A DNA stretch of 64,000 nt from Saprospiraceae bacterium (GTDB taxonomy: Bacteria; Bacteroidota; Bacteroidia; Chitinophagales; Saprospiraceae), in assembly GCA_016714895.1 (NCBI GenBank), contig JADKBV010000001.1, positions 868,001 to 932,000 on the forward strand, in the 5' to 3' direction. Shown here in pieces: positions 54,854-63,500 of this stretch. Within the stretch, counting starts at the first letter, position 1; each line of letters opens with the position of its first letter. The position numbers and the translations under genes are program-made. The notes beneath the pieces are model-generated. The model was not told where the DNA came from, made no database searches, and worked only from the letters and a program-made list of their open reading frames with translations.

Positions 54854-54887
<34 letters not shown>

Positions 54888-54932
54888 GTCAGCAAACTAT
54901 AATTTTACTAAAAAACGATTTAAAAAATAAGG

Positions 54933-55334
54933 CTATTCCACGTCAAAATCAGTTATGTCTACAGGGTCGATATGATAATTCATGCCTGATCTTTCACCTT
55001 TCCCATTTTGTTTTTCCAATGTCCACGTATCGGTTGCCGAAGTTTGCAGCCAAACACCGTTGGAATTTCTGAAAACCTGAACACTCAATCCGGTTTTGTC
55101 AGAAAACTCATTTTCGAATTCGGCGACTGTCATCTCTGGTCGAATGTTAATTTCGATATCCAAAGTATGACCGGCCATTTCAGAAAGGACTCCATCTCCT
55201 GATATCTGATCTGTTTTAGGTGATGCTTCATTACTTTGATGGGCCTGACGATAAAATTCAAGTTTCAAAAAAGGAAACATAACATGAAATTCAGATTTGA
55301 TACCGTTCAAAGTAGAAGCGTTGACTATTTTCAT
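54933..55334 (-). CDS. conserved Bacteroidota protein of unknown function, paired with a CBS protein
   Basis: A 133-residue cytoplasmic protein without signal or helices. It opens KIVNASTLNGIKSEFHVMFPFLKLEFY. VQVFRNSNGVWLQTSATDTWTLEKQNGKGE near residues 85-115 is a block I associate with an uncharacterised but widespread Bacteroidota family. It follows the CBS-domain gene by 18 bp on the same strand, so the pair is probably one transcript. No function can be named. Confidence 0.72.
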   Translation of the reverse strand: MKIVNASTLNGIKSEFHVMFPFLKLEFYRQAHQSNEASPKTDQISGDGVLSEMAGHTLDIEINIRPEMTVAEFENEFSDKTGLSVQVFRNSNGVWLQTSATDTWTLEKQNGKGERSGMNYHIDPVDITDFDVE

Positions 55335-55352
55335 GATAATATATTTACCCGT

Positions 55353-55811
55353 TTACATATTTAATTGAAATTGCGGTGTATAGGCCATCATCAGTAAATC
55401 GTAGGTCGTCACCAACCCGATGAGTATACCGTTTTCGTCTACCACAGGAAGTGCGTGAAAATAATTTTCCCTGAAAATTTGTACACATCTTTCGGCTGTG
55501 TCTTCAGGAGAAAGCGTGATAACATTGCTTTCCATCAGATCTACAGCCAAATTACTGGTGAGTAAAAAAACATTTTTTCTATCTGCTCCGGGTAGATTTT
55601 TTTTCGTTCCCCAGTCCAATAACAACAAAATATCGGATTTCGATATGATCCCGACAAACTTATTATCTTCATCCACAACCGGCAAATGGTGGATGTTTTC
55701 CCGTTCCAAAATGATGTTGATTTCCTTCATGATCGTATCCTTTTGCGCAACGTACAATTCGGTTGTCATAAAAAGTTTTACCGGCATTTTTAACAATTCT
55801 TGTTGTGTCAT
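55353..55811 (-). CDS. two-CBS-domain protein
   Basis: 152 residues from the ATG at 55811. An upstream in-frame codon at 55874 would add a hydrophobic 21-residue leader that is atypical of the family. The tandem CBS domains are VKLFMTTELYVAQKDTIMKEI...HHLPVVDEDNKFVGIISKSDIL and DLMESNVITLSPEDTAERC...HALPVVDENGILIGLVTTYDLL. Such pairs bind adenosyl ligands (AMP, ATP, SAM) and regulate partners, here perhaps the adjacent unknown protein. No promoter is clear. Confidence 0.9.
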   Translation of the reverse strand: MTQQELLKMPVKLFMTTELYVAQKDTIMKEINIILERENIHHLPVVDEDNKFVGIISKSDILLLLDWGTKKNLPGADRKNVFLLTSNLAVDLMESNVITLSPEDTAERCVQIFRENYFHALPVVDENGILIGLVTTYDLLMMAYTPQFQLNM

Positions 55812-55973
55812 GATTCGATATTTTATAGTACAAATTAAGGTAATTTGGGGGTAGGAAGGAATGAGACAAATCATCTTTCAAAATGATGTCCATTTCAATT
55901 TTTTTTAAAAACAAAGTCAGTGAAGCAACCTACCTTATAAAAACACCGTTACACGTAAGGATTGATAATTGAT

Positions 55974-56522
55974 ATGACACAAGAAGAACAGGATCAATGC
56001 ATCCGAAAATGCAGGCAACAAGATCGAAAAGCTCAGAAGCTGTTATACGAAACATATTATGGATTTGTCTATACAATAGCCGCAAGATACTCCTCTTCAA
56101 AAGAAGAAACAAAAGAGCTTACAAACGATATCTTCTTCCGGGTATTCGAAAAGATTGAATATTTTAAGGAAGGTACACAATTCAAATCATGGCTTTCAAC
56201 AGTTGCCATCAGGCTTGCCATTGACAAATATCGTACTCAAATAAACCAGATTAAATTTGACAGTCAGGAAGTCGCACTAACTTTTGGTATACGTGATGAT
56301 CTTCAGATTATTGACAAACTTGACGTGGAAGAAAAAATAAAATTAGTTCAAAAACTGAGCCCTGCATACCGAACGGTGTTTAATCTTTATGTATTTGAAC
56401 AATACACCCATGAAGAAATTGCTGATTTACTAAAAATATCGACAGGAACATCTAAGTCAAACCTGTCAAAAGCCAGAATCCAGTTAAAAAACCTGATTGC
56501 CCAATATCACTTCATACAATAA
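55974..56522 (+). CDS. ECF-type RNA polymerase sigma factor
   Basis: 182 residues from the ATG at 55974 (TTG 55962 is an alternative). Region 2: AQKLLYETYYGFVYTIAARY...NDIFFRVFEKIEYFKEGTQFKSWLSTVAIRLAIDKYR, near residues 22-85. Region 4: LSPAYRTVFNLYVFEQYTHEEIADLLKISTGTSKSNLSKARIQLK, near 125-172. It is followed 9 bp later by a membrane protein with an anti-sigma-like N-terminus, so the pair probably forms a regulatory unit. The promoter it recognises cannot be read from this window. Confidence 0.94.
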   Translation: MTQEEQDQCIRKCRQQDRKAQKLLYETYYGFVYTIAARYSSSKEETKELTNDIFFRVFEKIEYFKEGTQFKSWLSTVAIRLAIDKYRTQINQIKFDSQEVALTFGIRDDLQIIDKLDVEEKIKLVQKLSPAYRTVFNLYVFEQYTHEEIADLLKISTGTSKSNLSKARIQLKNLIAQYHFIQ

Positions 56523-56531
56523 TGCTGCCTT

Positions 56532-58013
56532 ATGGATTATAATAAAGATAAAGAATTTGACGATTTTTTTTCAAAAGGTTTTGAAGAAAACAGTCTGCAA
56601 ATAAAACCAGATAGTAAAGAATGGGATAGTTTAGCTAAAAGACTTGACCACCATCAGGAAACAAAATCAACAGGAGCTTTTCCCTGGCTTTGGCTTCTGC
56701 TCCCGCTTATGTTTTTATTACAAGCATGGAGTTTATATGATAATCATAAGATGAAAAATCTGATAGCTGATTATCAATCAATTGAAAAAAACTGGTCCGT
56801 AGATCAGACGATAGTTTATGATACAATATATCAAAAAGTTTCACACATTACCTATGACACTATTTACAAAACAATTATAATTCAAAAGCATTCAAACGAT
56901 TTGTCATATGAAACAATCCAAAATTCAAAAATAAACATTCTACGGGAACCAAAAAGAAATAACACATCATTACTAACCTCCCAAGACCTTCCGGCCAAAC
57001 TACCTACCTCCGGTAATGAAATATCTAAAAACGAAGTAATTACAGATAGTTCATTTAATTTTAAAAATGAGAATGAAACAACCAATACAAATCAACCAAA
57101 AGAAAATCCAGTTTCCTTTTCTAAACACTTACCTGATGCTTCGGAAAATTCAGAAAACAAACAAACTGAATCTAATGATGTAGTACGAAACACTTGGGCA
57201 GGTGTTAAAGATTCAACAGAAAATGTAACGTCAACCTCTTTTGAAAAAAAGTTGCAAGATGTTGATAATTTACATAGTATTCAAAGTAAAGAACCAAACA
57301 CCAAAAAAACAGATGTTCCCCAGGTAAAAGAAAAAACGCTTGCTGATTTTATGGCAAACCAAAAAAGGCCGTCCGCTTTTCAACAATGGGTAAACGAAAT
57401 TACAGAAAATAACACAGAAAATTATTGGAGATTTGGCGTGAATACGGGATTGTTTCTGCCTATAGTCAGAGGAGAAATCGACATTACATCTCCTTTCAGT
57501 ACTGGTATATTTGGGGAGTGGGTAATCGGAAAACACTTATCTATCCTTCCGGCTGTTTCTTATAACCAGTTTTTCTATGATGCGGAAAGACCCTTTTTTG
57601 AAAGACTCGGAATTCCGGAACCTCCTCAGGCATTACCCGGAACAACATTTACAGAGGCCGAAGCACTTTATAAGGTTATTTTACCTTCCTTACAAATTCG
57701 ATACAGGTTTGTACCACAAAAAAAATGGTCCTGGTATGCCGGAGCCGGATACGCTGCGGGTTTTGGTTTACGCTCTGATATAGCATTCGAATATCTTGAT
57801 CCTAATCTGAATGAATCTTTTCAATATATCAACAACCACAAAACAACAAACAGGTTAGTCTATTTAAATACTCATCTGGGCACTCAATATCACATCACAG
57901 ATAATCTCACGATACATGCGGATTTACCTGTTTATTTTGATCTACGTTCGGCAAATAAAGGAATGCATTTGTTTGCACCGTCTTTAGGAATTAAATTTTT
58001 TCCAAAAAAATAA
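56532..58013 (+). CDS. trans-envelope protein: anti-sigma-like N-terminus, TM helix, linker, C-terminal beta-barrel-like domain
   Basis: 493 residues. Residues 1-48 are charged and carry the pattern FDDFFSKGFEENSLQIKPDSKEWDSLAKRL common to Bacteroidota anti-sigma N-termini. A single helix spans 49-66, and residues 67-290 form a low-complexity polar linker (Ser/Asn/Lys rich). From about 297 (NYWRFGVNTGLFLPIVRG) to the end, alternating amphipathic strands resemble an outer-membrane barrel. No signal peptide is cleavable, so the helix would remain in the inner membrane while the last domain reaches the outer membrane. It probably restrains the sigma factor encoded 9 bp upstream. The barrel assignment is by pattern only. 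Confidence 0.7.
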   Translation: MDYNKDKEFDDFFSKGFEENSLQIKPDSKEWDSLAKRLDHHQETKSTGAFPWLWLLLPLMFLLQAWSLYDNHKMKNLIADYQSIEKNWSVDQTIVYDTIYQKVSHITYDTIYKTIIIQKHSNDLSYETIQNSKINILREPKRNNTSLLTSQDLPAKLPTSGNEISKNEVITDSSFNFKNENETTNTNQPKENPVSFSKHLPDASENSENKQTESNDVVRNTWAGVKDSTENVTSTSFEKKLQDVDNLHSIQSKEPNTKKTDVPQVKEKTLADFMANQKRPSAFQQWVNEITENNTENYWRFGVNTGLFLPIVRGEIDITSPFSTGIFGEWVIGKHLSILPAVSYNQFFYDAERPFFERLGIPEPPQALPGTTFTEAEALYKVILPSLQIRYRFVPQKKWSWYAGAGYAAGFGLRSDIAFEYLDPNLNESFQYINNHKTTNRLVYLNTHLGTQYHITDNLTIHADLPVYFDLRSANKGMHLFAPSLGIKFFPKK

Positions 58014-58129
58014 AATACACAGGCAACCACATAACAGAAACCTCCGTTTTAAGCAATATATCATTTAATATAATACCGGAGATAACCCGAAAATCCGAAT
58101 AAGAGTAGGGATAATAAAATTTATATACA

Positions 58130-58552
58130 ATGAACAAGATGTTTTTATTAATTTTTGCGTTATTTTTAACAAGTTGTACTAAGGACGTAATTTTGACTGA
58201 ACAGGAAGTGGATTCAAAGATCATGTCTTTTGTTGAAACCCATTTTCCGGGAGAAACCATTATTCAGGCTGTGAAAGACAAAGACTTTCTGCACAAGTCT
58301 TATGATGTGTGGTTGACTAACAATATTTATCTTGAATTCAATCGAAAACATGATGTTATTGAGATAGATTCTGAAAAACAGCTGCCCGATTCAGTCATAC
58401 CAACCAAAATTCTTGAATTCGTCAAAAATAAGTATCCAACGTTATTCATCACTGATTGGTCTTTGGATGACAATCGACAAGAAGTTGAATTGAGCAATGA
58501 CCTGAATTTGATCTTCAACAAATCTGGTGATTTTTTAAGAATTGAAGATTAA
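58130..58552 (+). CDS. PepSY-like (beta-lactamase-inhibitor-like) lipoprotein
   Basis: A 140-residue lipoprotein (lipobox LTSC, Cys16). Its two repeats, FVETHFPGETIIQAVKDKDFLHKSYDVWLTNNIYLEFNRKHDVIEIDSE and FVKNKYPTLFITDWSLDDNRQEVELSNDLNLIFNKSGDFLRIED, match the PepSY-like/BLIP-like fold common in Bacteroidota envelopes. The function is unknown; the fold binds proteins in some relatives. It follows the sigma/trans-envelope pair by 116 bp on the same strand. A strong terminator begins 31 bp after it. Confidence 0.85.
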   Translation: MNKMFLLIFALFLTSCTKDVILTEQEVDSKIMSFVETHFPGETIIQAVKDKDFLHKSYDVWLTNNIYLEFNRKHDVIEIDSEKQLPDSVIPTKILEFVKNKYPTLFITDWSLDDNRQEVELSNDLNLIFNKSGDFLRIED

Positions 58553-58582
58553 ACAGAAAAATTAATTACCTTATATTTCATT

Positions 58583-58618
58583 AAAAAGTCCTCTTCAAAT
58601 GATTGGAGAGGACTTTTT
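58583..58618 (+). terminator. rho-independent terminator after the PepSY-like gene
   Basis: A 12-bp perfect stem (AAAAAGTCCTCT with AGAGGACTTTTT) and a 12-nt loop. A T-run lies at its right end and an A-run at its left, so it could also act for the minus gene at 58715. Confidence 0.9.
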
Positions 58619-58714
58619 ATTTCTACGAAAATAATTTATCGTTGTTCTCTGTTCTTTAATGAAATCATTTGAAACAGAATGTCAACTAAAGATATGGATT
58701 CTATAAAAGTAAAT

Positions 58715-59458
58715 CTAAAACACACTCACCACATTGGTGTAAAATAACCCGTCTTGCCAAACCATCTTGCGGTATCCTGTTTTTTGAGTTGCAAGTATGG
58801 CAAATCCGGGAGCGTCGGGGTCAATATTTATATAAGAAGAAGGGGTAATATACAATGAAATATTTTCAAAAGTCACCATCCGATCCAAATGGTAATGCCC
58901 TGAAAACACAGTGAGTAATTTATCTTTATGAGCCCTGGCAAGTTTGATAAATCTGTCTGTTTCTTTAAAAGCGTAAAGCGAATCCATATGTTTGGAGCCT
59001 GCAAAAACCGGTGGATGATGCATAACGATGTACATCCTTCTATCGTTTGTTTTTTCCATTTCTTTTGTCAGCCACAACCACTGGCTTTCGCCCATATACC
59101 CTTTGGATGTATCTAAAAAAAGAAAAGGAATATCATGTATTACTTTTTTATAATACATTTCATTATCATTATCAACATGATATCCTTGAAAAACCGAAGA
59201 CATTAAAACAGAATCATCATGATTTCCCGGAATGATAAAACAAGGACAGGAAATTGATTTTATATGGTCCAAGAACCATTGATATACTTCTTTATCACCA
59301 TTTTCATAACAAAAATCTCCTCCGAAAAATACCGCATCAAAATTTTGGCTTTTGACGTGATCCCATAAAGCTAAAAAATTCCCTTTGGTATCGACTAAAA
59401 ATGGATTATCCTGCGTGAGTGATATGTGTTGATCTGTTAAAAAAGCGATTTTTGTCAT
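58715..59458 (-). CDS. calcineurin-like metallophosphoesterase
   Basis: 247 residues from the ATG at 59458. The metal motif FLTDQHI (a D-x-H variant of the usual DxH) is near residue 6. FFGGDFC (GGD), IPGNHDD (GNHD), HHPP and FSGHYHLDR (GHxH) follow in order, all the metallophosphoesterase landmarks. The protein resembles 3',5'-cyclic AMP phosphodiesterase-type CpdA proteins, but the substrate is not fixed by sequence. An earlier in-frame start lies inside the neighbouring cupin gene. It starts 4 bp after that gene's stop. Confidence 0.88.
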   Translation of the reverse strand: MTKIAFLTDQHISLTQDNPFLVDTKGNFLALWDHVKSQNFDAVFFGGDFCYENGDKEVYQWFLDHIKSISCPCFIIPGNHDDSVLMSSVFQGYHVDNDNEMYYKKVIHDIPFLFLDTSKGYMGESQWLWLTKEMEKTNDRRMYIVMHHPPVFAGSKHMDSLYAFKETDRFIKLARAHKDKLLTVFSGHYHLDRMVTFENISLYITPSSYINIDPDAPGFAILATQKTGYRKMVWQDGLFYTNVVSVF

Positions 59459-59462
59459 TATA

Positions 59463-60318
59463 TCAGGCATTTTCAAGCTCTTTGGCCCGACTGACAGCCA
59501 TCGATTGTTTAATATCTCCCCATTTTTTACCCATAAGCTTATTCATCCCTTTGTCAATAACGTAATGGGCAGCGATATTCATCACACCTTTTACTTTGCG
59601 GGGTAATGATTCGTTGGCTCTTTGATTCATTGAAAATCCTGAATCGAGGTACGTTATATAATGCCAATATCCGCTGGGAATAAAAATGGTATCCCCTCTT
59701 TCTATCACACAATCATACCCTTTGACTTGTTTTAATGCAGGATACATTTCGTAGTCCGGGTTGTCTATATTTACGTAACTGGCAACGGTAAAAGGTTGCT
59801 GATATAAATGTTTTGAATATTCAGGTGCAAATAATACAACCCGTTTTCTGCCGTCAAATTGCGTCAAAAAAACGTGAGACAAATCGATGTCGTAATGCAT
59901 AGCTACTTTCGAACCTTCTCCTCCAAAAAAGGTAAAAGGAAACTCATTGTAAAAACCATTCATAATGGTATGAATCCTGTAATCTTTTTTTAATTCCGGA
60001 ACTACCTTAAAAATGTTGAATAAAAACAACCTTAAATCTGTTGGACCTTGCTGAATGGCTGAAATATAATCTCCTAATCTCATTTTTGTATCGGGAGACA
60101 TATAGGTTTTTCCGGATTGAGAAGATTTGGCTGAAAAAACAGGAACCAAAATATCCCCGTATTGGTCCTTAAAGTAATCAAGAGACCACTTATGTTTAGC
60201 AGGCCACTCATCAATCAAATCCGTGATAATGACAGGTTTGTTCGGTAAGCAAAAATTTTTGCCTGAATGATTCAGATGTCAACCCTGAAACTCTTTCAAT
60301 TTCATGAAGTTCTATCAT
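59463..60318 (-). pseudogene. JmjC/cupin-like protein, one frameshift
   Basis: From the ATG at 60318 the first frame gives MIELHEIERVSGLTSESF, then runs to a stop. One base removed at the A5/T5 run (60251-60260) restores PNKPVIITDLIDEWPAKHKWSLDYF and the rest of the protein, about 284 residues. HYDIDLSHVFLTQFDGRKRVVLFAP holds the HxD metal pair of a cupin-8/JmjC dioxygenase fold, and the distal His is in FIPSGYWHY. These are 2-oxoglutarate Fe(II)-dependent hydroxylase-like proteins, with target unknown. A -7 box candidate (TACTTTTG) is on the minus strand at 60337-60344. Confidence 0.83.
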
Positions 60319-60336
60319 ATCAAAACTATTTTAATA

Positions 60337-60344
60337 CAAAAGTA
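60337..60344 (-). promoter_or_regulatory. -7 box candidate (TACTTTTG) for the cupin gene
   Basis: An exact TAnnTTTG match on the minus strand, 18 bp upstream of the ATG at 60318. No good -33 element. Confidence 0.4.
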
Positions 60345-60452
60345 AAAACTTTTGACCTATTTTTTTTCGGTTTTGTTAATCGTAAAATAATTTTAACATT
60401 TTTTTCAGACTTTTAAGTCCACGTTGTTCCGCATTATAAAAACACTAAATTA

Positions 60453-60506
60453 TTTTACAATTGTTTACATATTAGATTAAATAAAAATATGTAAACAATT
60501 GTAAAA
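60453..60506. repeat. 21-bp perfect inverted repeat (AT-rich hairpin)
   Basis: Arms 60453-60473 and 60486-60506 are exact reverse complements, with a 12-bp spacer. The arms contain CAATTG and TTGTTTAC. It begins 28 bp after the stop of the giant T9SS gene on the minus strand, so it may act as that gene's terminator. The stem is far longer and more AT-rich than the other terminators here, and neither side carries the run of eight or nine T seen elsewhere. Confidence 0.6.
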
Positions 60507-60533
60507 ACTTATATCCTAAAGGTTTTTTACCTA

Positions 60534-63500
60534 TTATTCTGTCACTGTCAAATCTCCTGATAAAATATTGACACTATTTCGGGTAACATATTCAATAACG
60601 TAAACATAAACGCCTTGTTCGACAGTTTTACCGTTAAAGGTTCCGTTCCATCCCTGTGATGGGTCATTCGGTTGGAAATTTTCATTGGAAAAAACCATAT
60701 TTCCCCACCTGTCATATATCCTCAAACGTTTGATGCTCAATACCTGATCATTTGAGCTTATGACAAATGAGCCATTTGCACCACCATTATTACCTCCTTT
60801 GATAATATTTGGTACATTAATGATGACATTGTCCTTGATAACTACACGAATGCGGGCGGTGGCTTCACAACCATTGATATCAGTCACTTTGACTTCGTAT
60901 GTGCCATCTTCCAGCGCCGTCAATTCGGTGATTAAACAGGTATCACAAGATAGATTGGTGGCAGGATCCCATTGAACAGAACTTATCGTGGCAGGGTCAA
61001 CATTCAGCAATACTTCCAATGTGGTTTTATCACCGGCGATTAATTCAATGAATGGTTCGAGTTCCAACTGTACATCTATACCCGGAGTAACCACAAACGC
61101 AGTGTCTTTGGTACATCCGTTGGCATCGGTTATTCTTAAGGTATAAGCTCCAGGAGCCAGAGATGGAATTTCACTTACCTGACCGTAACTCTGATTATTC
61201 AGGAAAATATTATAAGGAGGAGTACCTCCTGAAATATCAACAATAGAAAGACTTCCGTCACGTTCGTTGATACAGGTCTCTCCCCTAATTTCCGTCGCAA
61301 CAGATTCCGGGACATCTGTATTGATGATAACATTTACACTGTCGGTAGTAATACAACCGGATATCGGATAAACTACTTCTACCACATAAGTTCCCGAACC
61401 TTCAACAAGAATATTTGAACCACTGACGCCGCCCAGAATATTTCCCTGGGTGGTCGACCAGGTAATTGAGGTGGCTGATGTCGGGTTGACAATATTCACC
61501 TCGAGATTTGCCTGCGAAGGGCCGCAATATAAGGCTACATCTTCTGTAACATCTAATATCGGAAAGTCTCCTATTCTATCTACAAAAATAGTATCTCTGT
61601 TCAGACATCCATTGACCGTATCTCTCAACATTACATAATAGGTCCCAGGAGAAGTCACGATCAATGAACTTCCTGTCTGACCAACAATGACCTGATTGTT
61701 GGCATTAAACCAGGTAAATACCAGATTTTGCCCTTGCGGAGAATCAGAGGCATTGATCACCGTACTGTTGGTAGCGCATGTAATCGGATCAACCGGATCA
61801 ATGAAAAGTGACGGATAATCTGTAAGATCCGTAATGATCAGTTCTCCCGTATTTTCACAACCTGAAATGGTGTCAATAGCTGTCAACATGACGGTTCCTT
61901 CCTGATTGATGGTTATGGAAAACATATTTCCAATATACGCTTCATTGAAGGACCAATTAAATATTACATTATCTTGTTGCTGTCCGGATAAAACTACGGA
62001 TGCGATGACACAATCCAAAATATTTCCCGGATTTGCAAAAATAATGGCTGAAGGCAGATCGGTATCGTCAGCTACCAAAACTGCATCCCGACCGGAAGTA
62101 CAATTGTTGGTTATATCTACTACTTCAAGGAAATAAGTTCCGGGATTTGTCACCAACAATGTTTTGTCAGAACCCACCACATTTCCATTACTGTCATACC
62201 ATATATACCTTACCTGATTCTCCGGCAGATTGCTTGAACCAACGAGTACAACCTCTTCCACATCACAGGTAATACTTCTGTCCGGTCCTCCTATAGCCTG
62301 TGGCAAATCAGCATCAGCAAATAATTGAACAGAATCCATTCGCTCACAAGCATCTGGGTAAACGGCTGAAAAATAATACCAACCCGGGAAAGAAGCCTGT
62401 ACCACAAGCCCAAACTGATTGTAATTATTCGGACCTGTCCAGTTGAAAACCCCTGGTGCAGAACTTGTAGCTGTCAATGTTGCCACATTATTGTTACAAT
62501 CCAAAATGGTTGGAAATATACTAACTGTAACCACCTGACTGCAGACGGAACAAGGGAATTCCTGTGACTTGAAAGATGTTGAACAATTGGAAGCAGCAAT
62601 ATCCGTTATGACAAAATCATATTCCACACCATTAGCAGGAACATTATTCAAAACAACATTTTGTCCGTAATTAAATGGTCCGAATGTATTGCTATTATAT
62701 ACGACATTAAACTGCGTCGCACCGGCAAAAGTGGTATTCACTCTGAAACTGACTGAATAAAAGTCATCATCATTGGTATCATTGGTGCCGTTGTTATTAC
62801 AACCTGTTTTCTGAAAATTGGATACCACCAGCGCACAACCATCGCTGCATGGCGGAGGAGGAGTTACACTGACATTGGCCGTGCAAGCCGGAGAACCATT
62901 ATCGGTAACCAAGGAATTGATAACCCCGCCGGAAATCAAAAACGGTCCCAAAGTCCTCACATTCCCGTATGTTCCCTGAGAATTATTGAATAAAAATGTA
63001 TACCCTGCAGAGGTATTGGTTCCTGTGACAGTGAGGTCAAAGAAAAACCGGTCATCCGCCGTATTGGTCGTAGTTCCGTTATTGTCACAACGGATATTGC
63101 TCACTACGGCATTGATCAGACAAGCTCCGGAACAAGGCAACAATGCTTGTGTTGTTCTGGTTTCAAAACAACTTGCATACGCACTGTCTGTAAATAACAA
63201 TTCGCGGATATTCCCATCGGCAGGAAGATTTATCGTATGATTCAGACCATATGCAAAAGTATTGATCAAAACTCCGTTTTCTCTGAGCTCAAAACGACCA
63301 TTTACTGCTCCGTTGACTGCCGTAACCAAAAATTCTATAGTATAAAAATCATCTGTATTATCAGAGCCTGTACCTGCATCGTTACATCTGATTACCAGAC
63401 TATTGACGGTTATGGTACAATCAGTTGAGCAAGGAATGAGTAAACCTGCGCTTCTCTGATCTGTACAATTGGCATTATCAAAATCCCTGATTTCAATCAC

